Shown here one piece after another: positions 1 to 4,963 of a DNA stretch of 5,107 bases. This DNA comes from Deltaproteobacteria bacterium. Its GTDB lineage: Bacteria; Desulfobacterota; UBA8473. The notes below the pieces were generated by a model. That model made no database searches, was not told the DNA's origin, and was given only the letters and a program-made list of their open reading frames with translations. The stretch covers positions 1-5,107 of the forward strand of contig DAOWME010000216.1 in NCBI GenBank assembly GCA_030643245.1. Direction: 5' to 3'. Every line of letters starts with the position of its first letter. Position 1 is the stretch's first letter. A program made the translations under genes and the position numbers.

Positions 1-27
1 CATCCCCCGATCGGGGTCGAGGACAGG

Positions 28-158
28 CTTTGCCCGATCTTCAAACACAAAATCCTCGAAATAGGTAAGACTATTCCTGTGGTTTTGTATTTTCAGATCG
101 AACAAATCTGACCTAAATCTGAGCGCCAACTTGAGGAAGTTATTTCGGCCTCGCCCCT
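28..158 (-). repeat. 131-bp inverted repeat arm, copy A
   Basis: This segment is the reverse complement of 3491-3621, aligned by eye without gaps with about 10 mismatches in 131 bases (about 92% identity). It ends five bases before the Shine-Dalgarno sequence of the acyl-CoA dehydrogenase gene, so the operon's 5' untranslated region probably runs through it. Read on the minus strand it is open from about 157 to the window edge and encodes a peptide containing YFEDFVFEDRAK. No start codon or independent sign of expression is seen. The similarity stops at 28. Outside it lies a 12-bp palindrome, CCCCGATCGGGG (5-16), which has no counterpart at copy B. I read it as an interspersed or mobile repeat rather than a gene. 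Confidence 0.9.
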
Positions 159-162
159 AATG

Positions 163-170
163 AAGGAGGA
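163..170 (+). promoter_or_regulatory. Shine-Dalgarno of acyl-CoA dehydrogenase gene
   Basis: AAGGAGGA lies 9 bases before the ATG at 180. It is the first non-repeat sequence after copy A. No convincing -35/-10 pair was found between it and the window start, so the promoter is either inside the repeat or outside the window. Confidence 0.8.
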
Positions 171-179
171 ATAGAAAAG

Positions 180-1322
180 ATGTCGTACACGTTATCAGAA
201 GAACAAGAGATGTTTCGTCAGACTCTCAGGAGGTTTGCAGAGGAAAAGGTTGCCCCCCGAGTGCAGCAGATGGACAAGGAAGACCTATTTCCAAGAGACC
301 TCTACGAAGACATTGCTCGAATGGGGATTCCCGCCCTATTCTATCCATCGGAGTATGGTGGTTCAGATGCTGATCTGCTCACATGTTGCCTGGCATCGGA
401 AGAGTTATGCAGGGTAAGCACTGCAATAGGCGCTGTCCTGGGAGTTGGACACGCCCTTTTTTCATCTTGTTTCAGGATATCGGCCACTAAAGAGCAAAAG
501 GATAAGTACTTTCCGGACGTGGTTTCAGGAAAGAAGCTTTGCATGTTTGCGCTGACTGAACCGGATGCGGGTTCAGATATCGGGTCCATGAGGTCGAGAG
601 CAGTCTTCGACGGTAATGAATATGTCTTGAACGGTGTTAAGAACTTCAACAGCGGTATGGACTTCGCCGACATGACCCTGGTTTATGCGATGACGGATCC
701 AAGTGCCGGCATGAAAGGGATCAGCACCTTTCTTGTTGAAAAGGGGACACCGGGATTTTCGATTAGCGTGACCGGAAGGATGATGGGGTTTAGAGGTATT
801 CATCACTGCGAATCGGTTTTTGAGGACTGTCGGCTGCCGAGGGAAAGCCTGATAGGGAAAGAAGGGGAAGGTTTTCAGGACGTGGTTAAGGTTATGGATG
901 AAGGTCGTACTTTGTCCGGCGCTTCAGGTGTTGGAACGGCCCAGGGGGCATTGGATTATGCTGTACGCTATGCAAAGGAAAGGGTTCAGTTTGGAAAGCC
1001 TATAACGGAGTTTCAGGCGGTAAGCCATAAGTTGGCAGATATGGCCATTATGACTGAGACGGCCAGGCATCTGATTTACAGGGCGGCGACGATTGTTAGA
1101 GACCATACAAAGGAGTCTATGAAGCTTGCCACCATGGCAAAGTGTTATGGTACTGACGTGGCCATGAGTGTGGCTAGCCAGGCTGTAGATATCCTGGGGG
1201 GATATGGATACAGTGAGGAGTATCCGGTTGAGAGAATGATGAGGGACGCAAAGGGTCTCCAGCTTTTTGAGGGTACCAATCAAATCCAGAGGAATGCCAT
1301 TGCGAGGACGATATTGACCTAG
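180..1322 (+). CDS. acyl-CoA dehydrogenase (FAD-dependent)
   Basis: A 380-residue cytoplasmic flavoprotein of normal family length. It oxidises an acyl-CoA at C2-C3 to the 2-enoyl-CoA and hands electrons to electron-transfer flavoprotein. The layout is an N-terminal helical domain (about 1-118), a beta domain (about 119-230) and a C-terminal helical domain (about 231-380). Family signature 1 is ALTEPDAGSD at 124-133. The flavin-contact strand normally reading W-I-T/S is F156-N-S158 here, keeping an aromatic and a hydroxyl residue. The FAD/dimer motif ERVQFGKP is at 267-274, and signature 2, DILGGYGYSEEYPVERMMRD, at 337-356. The likely catalytic base is E364 in LFEGTNQIQR, the position used by short- and medium-chain and butyryl-CoA enzymes rather than isovaleryl-type ones. 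The start is fixed by AAGGAGGA nine bases upstream. It is the first gene of a probable operon, 62 bp before the MaoC gene. Chain length or ring specificity cannot be read from sequence. Confidence 0.95.
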   Translation: MSYTLSEEQEMFRQTLRRFAEEKVAPRVQQMDKEDLFPRDLYEDIARMGIPALFYPSEYGGSDADLLTCCLASEELCRVSTAIGAVLGVGHALFSSCFRISATKEQKDKYFPDVVSGKKLCMFALTEPDAGSDIGSMRSRAVFDGNEYVLNGVKNFNSGMDFADMTLVYAMTDPSAGMKGISTFLVEKGTPGFSISVTGRMMGFRGIHHCESVFEDCRLPRESLIGKEGEGFQDVVKVMDEGRTLSGASGVGTAQGALDYAVRYAKERVQFGKPITEFQAVSHKLADMAIMTETARHLIYRAATIVRDHTKESMKLATMAKCYGTDVAMSVASQAVDILGGYGYSEEYPVERMMRDAKGLQLFEGTNQIQRNAIARTILT

Positions 1323-1370
1323 ATATTTTAACTGTTGACTCATTTTAAAAAATGAATGAACCAGGAAGAA

Positions 1371-1378
1371 AAGGAGGG
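1371..1378 (+). promoter_or_regulatory. Shine-Dalgarno that sets the MaoC gene start
   Basis: AAGGAGGG lies 6 bases before the ATG at 1385. The in-frame ATG at 1352 lies upstream of this site and has no ribosome binding site of its own, so 1385 is preferred. Confidence 0.8.
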
Positions 1379-1384
1379 TTAATT

Positions 1385-2395
1385 ATGCAGGCAAAATTCC
1401 GTTATCTTGAGGACTATGAGATTGGTCAGGAAGGACAAACGCTGAGTCGAACCGTCGGTGAGGCTGATGTATCAACCTTTGCTTACATCACTGCCGACTA
1501 TGCCACTGTGCATCTGGATCGTCACATTAGTGCCGAGGGGCCTTATGGAGAAAGGATCGCCCATGGGCTTCTCGGTTCAAGCCTTGTTTCCGGGATGATA
1601 TCCCAGACTGCGCCTCAAATAGTGGGAAGAGACATTCCGGAAGCCTTCTTCTGTGGTTTTGAGACCAACTATCGAGGTCCCATCAAGGTAGGAGACAGCA
1701 TCAGGATCAAGTGGCAAATTTCAGACAAGGTAGATGATCCGGTCCAGGATGGTTTTGGTCTTGTTAAAACCGGTTTCCAGGTTGTCAACCAGGATGGAGC
1801 TTCCGTATATAATGGTACATTAACTACCAAGGTTAAGAAAGAATCGGCTGGGGGGGATAGGCTGCACTTGAAAGCGGGGGTTCCCTGGCAGATTAGCCAG
1901 TTCGTTCTGGATACGGAAAAGACATACTATCTGGAAGACTTTGTTGTGGGCCAAGGAGAGGAGATAAAAGGGCGGACGTTTACTGAGGCCGATATCGTTA
2001 ATTTCGCCGGTCTTACCGGTGATTATGACCCCATATATGTAGACGCGGAGTATGCCAAAAGCACGGTATTCGGGGAAAGAGTGGTTCCCGGTATGCTTGC
2101 ATTCACTGTCGTCTTTGGGTTATGGGCCAGGGATACGGACTTTTTCAAGACCAAGATGTCCGAACGTGCTGAGACTTACGCCGGGCACTTAGGAGATGGG
2201 GCCTCTTTTTTGGCTCCTGTTAAGATCGGTGACACCTTACATTGCCTATACAAAATAGATTCCATCAGGGCATCCAAGAGCAAGCCGGAGATGGGTATCC
2301 TGAGGTTATCCTTTCAGGTGCTCAACCAAAGAAAGGAGGTGGTTCAAGAAGGTTTTACTTTATTGACGCGAGCAACGAAGGCTAGTGAGAAGTAA
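1385..2395 (+). CDS. double-hotdog MaoC-like enoyl-CoA hydratase/dehydratase
   Basis: A 336-residue protein made of two MaoC-like hotdog repeats (about 5-150 and 180-330), likely an (R)-specific 2-enoyl-CoA hydratase or a related 3-hydroxyacyl-CoA dehydratase. Each half has the same layout: an opening Y-x-E-D-[YF]-x-[VI]-G strand, a T-x-x-[GE]-x-D helix start, the hydratase motif, and a late K-[VI]-G-D strand (101-104 in half one). In half one the catalytic dyad fits D38 and H43 (ADYATVHLD), with the usual spacing of five, followed by AHG at 59-61. In half two D213 is kept but the histidine is Y218 (GDYDPIYVD), and HG is replaced by P235-G236. The active site is therefore probably in the N-terminal half only. 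The gene lies between the acyl-CoA dehydrogenase and the SDR, as expected for the hydration step. Whether it hydrates an enoyl-CoA or dehydrates a hydroxyacyl-CoA in vivo is not determined. Confidence 0.88.
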   Translation: MQAKFRYLEDYEIGQEGQTLSRTVGEADVSTFAYITADYATVHLDRHISAEGPYGERIAHGLLGSSLVSGMISQTAPQIVGRDIPEAFFCGFETNYRGPIKVGDSIRIKWQISDKVDDPVQDGFGLVKTGFQVVNQDGASVYNGTLTTKVKKESAGGDRLHLKAGVPWQISQFVLDTEKTYYLEDFVVGQGEEIKGRTFTEADIVNFAGLTGDYDPIYVDAEYAKSTVFGERVVPGMLAFTVVFGLWARDTDFFKTKMSERAETYAGHLGDGASFLAPVKIGDTLHCLYKIDSIRASKSKPEMGILRLSFQVLNQRKEVVQEGFTLLTRATKASEK

Positions 2396-2425
2396 GATCC
2401 AATTCATTTACTGAGGGATTGGGGT

Positions 2426-2467
2426 ATGCTTGTGGTTTGGATTATATTGCTACCCATCTTACCCTAA
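2426..2467 (+). other. possible 13-codon leader ORF before the SDR gene
   Basis: An ATG at 2426, preceded by the purine-rich GAGGGATTGGGG, opens a 13-residue peptide, MLVVWIILLPILP, ending in TAA 28 bases before the SDR start. It is almost entirely branched-chain residues and proline. It lies in the otherwise empty 100-bp gap between the MaoC and SDR genes. No terminator or alternative hairpin pair was found next to it, so an attenuation role is only speculation and chance is quite possible. Confidence 0.15.
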
Positions 2468-2480
2468 CTCCCTGCAAAGA

Positions 2481-2488
2481 AAGGAGGA
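2481..2488 (+). promoter_or_regulatory. Shine-Dalgarno that sets the SDR gene start
   Basis: AAGGAGGA lies 7 bases before the ATG at 2496. The longer reading frame beginning at 2430 would add 22 residues unlike any SDR N-terminus and would place this site inside the coding region, so 2496 is chosen. Confidence 0.8.
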
Positions 2489-2495
2489 AGGGCAA

Positions 2496-3392
2496 ATGGC
2501 TGTTTTGGAGTCTCTCAAAGATAAAGTAGTGGTGGTGACCGGTGCTGCCCGTGGGGCCGGTCTCGGCCAAGCCAAGGCTTTTGCAAAGGAGGGAGCCAAG
2601 GTTGTTGTGGCGGATAGAACCGATGAACCCCGGCCGGATCTCATGATGCTGGACACCATTCACACTGTGGTGGATGCCATAAAGGAGGAAGGGGGTACGG
2701 CGATTCCGTTCAAGTTGGACCTTCGTCAGGAGGAAGCAATTGTAGAGCTAAAGAACAAGGTCTTGGAGACTTATGGTACTGTGGATGTCATCGTAAACAA
2801 TGCTGCAGTAACATTCAATGCTCCAGCATGGGAGATCCCCACTCAACGATGGGATCAAGTAATGTCAGTAAATCCACGTGGGACTTTCCTTATGTGCAAA
2901 CACTTCCTGCCTATACTTATTGAAAAGCGTAGTGGCTCGATTGTTAATCTCTCCTCCCCTGCGGGTCGTGGTCCTGCTCCAAACATGGCTGTCTATTCGG
3001 CCTCAAAGGCAGCTATCGACTATTTCACATTAAGTCTGGCTGCTGAGGTGCGAGAATACAATATAGCTGTAAATTGTGTAGCTCCCACCGGTGGGATTGA
3101 TACCGAGGGGAATCGTCAGCTTTACCAAAACGATCCGGAGGCTATTGCCACATGGGAACCGCGTGAGCATTTCGCTTTAGCCGTACTATGGCTGGCCAAA
3201 CAGGATGCAGAGAGTTTTACAGGGAATCTGGTTTATAGCAGGCAGCTTATTTCTCAATATGGCCTTTGTAAAAAGTGGTGTTGCGCAGCAATGGGGGTTG
3301 AGCCTTCTATCGGCGGTCCTCTGAGGATAGATTGGGAGAGCAACCTGTCTGTTGAAGTCTGGAAAGCGCCTATACCACAGCGCAAGAAATAG
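2496..3392 (+). CDS. short-chain dehydrogenase/reductase (SDR), likely NAD-dependent
   Basis: A 298-residue classical SDR, probably oxidising a 3-hydroxyacyl-CoA (or another alcohol) to the ketone. The Rossmann nucleotide motif TGAARGAG is at 15-22. D40 at the end of the second strand favours NAD(H) over NADP(H). NNAA is at 101-104. The catalytic set is N126, S154, Y167 and K171 (YSASK). Family members of this core type are usually about 250-270 residues. Here the recognisable fold ends near YSRQLISQYGL (247-257), followed by about 41 residues that I do not recognise, including the cysteine-rich KKWCCAAM and ending QRKK before a TAG stop. That tail could be a lineage-specific extension or the result of stop loss or recombination. 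The frame also stays open for 32 codons beyond the TAG. The gene follows the MaoC gene by 100 bp and is probably in the same operon. Confidence 0.88.
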   Translation: MAVLESLKDKVVVVTGAARGAGLGQAKAFAKEGAKVVVADRTDEPRPDLMMLDTIHTVVDAIKEEGGTAIPFKLDLRQEEAIVELKNKVLETYGTVDVIVNNAAVTFNAPAWEIPTQRWDQVMSVNPRGTFLMCKHFLPILIEKRSGSIVNLSSPAGRGPAPNMAVYSASKAAIDYFTLSLAAEVREYNIAVNCVAPTGGIDTEGNRQLYQNDPEAIATWEPREHFALAVLWLAKQDAESFTGNLVYSRQLISQYGLCKKWCCAAMGVEPSIGGPLRIDWESNLSVEVWKAPIPQRKK

Positions 3393-3491
3393 CGAGCGCT
3401 AATCCCTAAATGTGCTCTTGAGAAAATGGGCATTGGCGAGTTTCCAATTCAGAAATACGGGGATGGTTCCATGCGCTGTGATATATGCTAA
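3393..3491 (+). other. in-frame open stretch after the SDR TAG stop
   Basis: Directly after the SDR stop, the same frame stays open for 32 codons and closes with TAA at 3489-3491, whose last base is the first base of the repeat element. The translation includes MGIGEFPIQKYGDGSMRC, which looks protein-like by eye, but I cannot assign it to a family. Either it is chance, since an open run of this length is not rare, or a remnant of a longer or different gene 3' end now separated from the SDR by an amber codon. There is no separate ribosome binding site. Confidence 0.3.
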
Positions 3492-3673
3492 GGGACGAGG
3501 CCGGAATAACTTCCTCAAGTTGGCGCTCAGATTTAGGTTAGATTTGTTCGATCTGAAAGCGCAAAACCGCAGGAATAGTCGGACCTATTTCGAGGATTTT
3601 GTGCTTGAAGATCGGGCAAAGATGGCTTGAAGATGAGATGCACAAATGGGTAAGTTATTTTGGCCTCGTCCCT
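3491..3673 (+). mobile_element. 183-bp MITE-like element containing repeat copy B
   Basis: The two ends, 3491-3512 and 3652-3673, are inverted copies of a 22-bp sequence starting AGGGACGAGGCC, with two mismatches. This gives a short non-coding element with terminal inverted repeats. Its first 131 bases (3491-3621) are the inverted partner of copy A at 28-158. The left end is preceded by CTA and the right end is followed by AATT, so a short TA duplication is possible but not secure. An open frame crosses the repeat from 3412 to 3630 with no ribosome binding site and shows no sign of selection on protein, so it is not called a gene. No transposase is encoded, so movement would need one in trans. 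Confidence 0.7.
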
Positions 3674-3730
3674 AATTGTTTGCGGGAATGTAATTCCTTG
3701 AGTTCTCGCATTTCAGTTGTTCCATCGTCC

Positions 3731-3835
3731 CTTGTTCCCACGCTCCAGCGTGGGAATTCAAATTAAAACTTCGCATAGTGCTAATGGCTTCTGCTCATTT
3801 TGGTATCTGTTCCCACGCTGGAGCGTGGGAACAAG
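3731..3835. repeat. REPIN-like pair of inverted REP palindromes
   Basis: Two copies of a 26-base unit, 3731-3756 and 3810-3835, are exact reverse complements of each other, separated by 53 bases. Each unit holds a GC-rich palindrome: TTCCCACGCT with its complement around a two-base CC loop at 3735-3756, and an 11-bp stem around GG at 3809-3832. Paired inverted REP sequences about 100 bp long are the definition of a REPIN/BIME, a non-autonomous element normally copied by a RAYT (Y1-type) transposase elsewhere in the genome. The stems could also act as mRNA structures. Reading frames across it are artefacts. Confidence 0.85.
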
Positions 3836-3927
3836 ATCGGCCTTGTGCTTCTCTTTCCTGACACCTGAAACCAAAAAGCATAGTGATGGACAATTTTCAT
3901 CAGCCCAGAATTTGTCTATTAGCGTCC

Positions 3928-3966
3928 GCATCCTTGAAAAGTGTAAACCGGTAAATGAAGGATGCC
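3928..3966. repeat. short hairpin repeat upstream of the crotonase gene
   Basis: GCATCCTT (3928-3935) and AAGGATGC (3958-3965) form an 8-bp inverted repeat. It contains AAAGTGTAAAC (3938-3948) and ends ATGAAGGATGCC (3955-3966). Both motifs recur in the same order at 4919-4929 and 4945-4956, downstream of the crotonase gene. It looks like a short, internally deleted member of the family represented by the 4852-4963 element. Confidence 0.65.
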
Positions 3967-4025
3967 CAGAAATGCGTAATTTTTTTACCAGATCAAGGGA
4001 TTGTGTGGGGCAAGCTGATGTAAAG

Positions 4026-4043
4026 ATTGCGGAAAACCGCAAT
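4026..4043 (+). other. small stem-loop in the crotonase 5' leader
   Basis: ATTGCGG, AAAA, CCGCAAT forms a perfect 7-bp stem with a four-base loop, 19 bases before the Shine-Dalgarno sequence. No U-run follows, so it is not an intrinsic terminator. It may be an mRNA 5' stabilising hairpin or an operator half-site pair. Its function is unknown. Confidence 0.4.
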
Positions 4044-4062
4044 GTCAGGATGGACACTAATT

Positions 4063-4069
4063 AAGGAGG
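4063..4069 (+). promoter_or_regulatory. Shine-Dalgarno that sets the crotonase gene start
   Basis: AAGGAGG lies 5 bases before the ATG at 4075. The in-frame ATG at 4027 lies inside the stem-loop and would add 16 residues unlike a crotonase N-terminus, so 4075 is chosen. Confidence 0.85.
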
Positions 4070-4074
4070 TTGTT

Positions 4075-4839
4075 ATGAAGTTTGATGATGTTTTATACGA
4101 AAAGGATGGCCGGGTTGCCGTACTGACCCTTGATGACCAGAAAAAGCTAAATGCACTAAGTCCGGGGATCAGGCAGGGTCTGAAAGAGGCCTTCGAAGAG
4201 GTGGAGAAGGATGATGATATAAAGGTAACCGTTATAACTGGAGCAGGAAGGACCTTTTGTGCCGGGGCGGATATCACGGGGTTTGATTTTTCGCCTGCGG
4301 GTGCGAAGGCCTTTCTAAATGATGTCTTTCAGGCGCTGACCATTGGAGAGAACGTATCAAAGCCTGTGATAGCTGCTGTAAACGGTCTTGCCTTGGGTGG
4401 TGGTCTCGAATTGGCTATCAGTTGTGATATCCGCATTGCTTCAGAAAAGGCAAAGTTTGGCGTCCCTGAAATAAATTTGGGGTTGCTCCCCGGTTTTGCC
4501 ATAGTTCGGCTACAGCAGATAATCGGGATGTCCAAAACCAAAGAGATGTGTATGACCGGGGAACCAATATCCGCTGAAGAGGCTCTTCGCCTGAACCTGG
4601 TGAGCAAGGTTGTCCCATCTGAGAAGCTTATGGACGAGGCTATGACCATGGCCGGAAAGATCGCAGAAAAGCCATTGCTTGCTATACTGTTAGCAAAATC
4701 TGCAGTTAACAGGCACATCGGTGGAGAGGAGATCACTTATGCTCTCGATAGTATGCCCTTTCTCTTTGGGACAGAGGATGTGAGAGAAGGTGTAACCGCA
4801 TTTCTGGAGAAGAGGAAGCCTGTTTTTAAGGACAGGTAA
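4075..4839 (+). CDS. enoyl-CoA hydratase/isomerase (crotonase family)
   Basis: A 254-residue cytoplasmic crotonase of normal length, expected to hydrate a 2-enoyl-CoA to the (S)-3-hydroxyacyl-CoA. The oxyanion-hole segments are CAGADI (62-67, backbone of A63-G64) and ALGGGLELA (106-114, G109). Both glutamates used by classical hydratases are present: E112 (GGGLELA) and E132 (FGVPEINLG). The segment after LPG reads FAIVRL instead of the common AGGTQRL and is one residue shorter, which may alter the acyl pocket. It therefore fits a true hydratase, although isomerase or other crotonase chemistry is possible. It is separated from the SDR gene by 682 bp of repeats, so it probably has its own transcript or depends on readthrough. 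Related repeats lie on both sides. Confidence 0.93.
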   Translation: MKFDDVLYEKDGRVAVLTLDDQKKLNALSPGIRQGLKEAFEEVEKDDDIKVTVITGAGRTFCAGADITGFDFSPAGAKAFLNDVFQALTIGENVSKPVIAAVNGLALGGGLELAISCDIRIASEKAKFGVPEINLGLLPGFAIVRLQQIIGMSKTKEMCMTGEPISAEEALRLNLVSKVVPSEKLMDEAMTMAGKIAEKPLLAILLAKSAVNRHIGGEEITYALDSMPFLFGTEDVREGVTAFLEKRKPVFKDR

Positions 4840-4851
4840 ACAACTACCACT

Positions 4852-4963
4852 AAATTTTGGCATCCTTCATACATCAGTTTACACTTTTGAAATTATGCCG
4901 AGACCGTTTTTTTATTAGAAAGTGTAAACTACTTTATAACTTTTATGAAGGATGCCTAAATTT
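4852..4963. repeat. large imperfect inverted repeat after the crotonase gene
   Basis: The outer arms, 4852-4871 and 4944-4963, match at 19 of 20 positions and contain GGCATCCTTCATA and its complement. Inner arms AGTTTACACTTT (4876-4887) and AAAGTGTAAACT (4919-4930) match exactly. The spacers between outer and inner arms differ in length (4 versus 13 bases). The structure begins 12 bases after the crotonase stop, so its RNA hairpin may end or protect the transcript. Motif sharing with 3928-3966 points to an interspersed MITE-like family rather than a simple terminator. It has no coding capacity. Confidence 0.75.

Noticed and set aside
341..1343. Minus-strand open frames opposite the acyl-CoA dehydrogenase
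   Set aside because: They are shadows of a well-supported gene with clear family signatures, without ribosome binding sites or recognisable domains.
1340..1355. TCATTTTAAAAAATGA palindrome between the first two genes as terminator or operator
   Set aside because: It is a purely A/T-rich 7-bp stem with a two-base loop and would be too weak for an intrinsic terminator. A chance palindrome in AT-rich spacer is more likely.
1352..1384. Upstream in-frame ATG for the MaoC gene
   Set aside because: It has no ribosome binding site and would place the strong AAGGAGGG of 1371-1378 inside the coding region.
2430..2495. 22-residue N-terminal extension of the SDR
   Set aside because: The extension is unlike an SDR N-terminus and covers the Shine-Dalgarno at 2481-2488.
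3412..3630. 72-residue open frame after the SDR gene
   Set aside because: It has no ribosome binding site, most of it is the interspersed repeat, and the differences from the other repeat copy are mostly amino-acid-changing.
3717..4064. 115-residue open frame in the intergenic region
   Set aside because: It reads through both REP palindromes, giving the PRSSVG and PRWSVGT translations, and through the hairpin repeat. It has no ribosome binding site or family resemblance.
4027..4074. 16-residue N-terminal extension of the crotonase
   Set aside because: The ATG lies inside a stem-loop without a ribosome binding site, whereas 4075 has AAGGAGG at the right distance.
3393..4074. CRISPR array or tRNA/rRNA in the repeat-rich gap
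   Set aside because: The repeats are inverted pairs from several different families with no regular spacer pattern, and no tRNA cloverleaf or rRNA sequence was seen.
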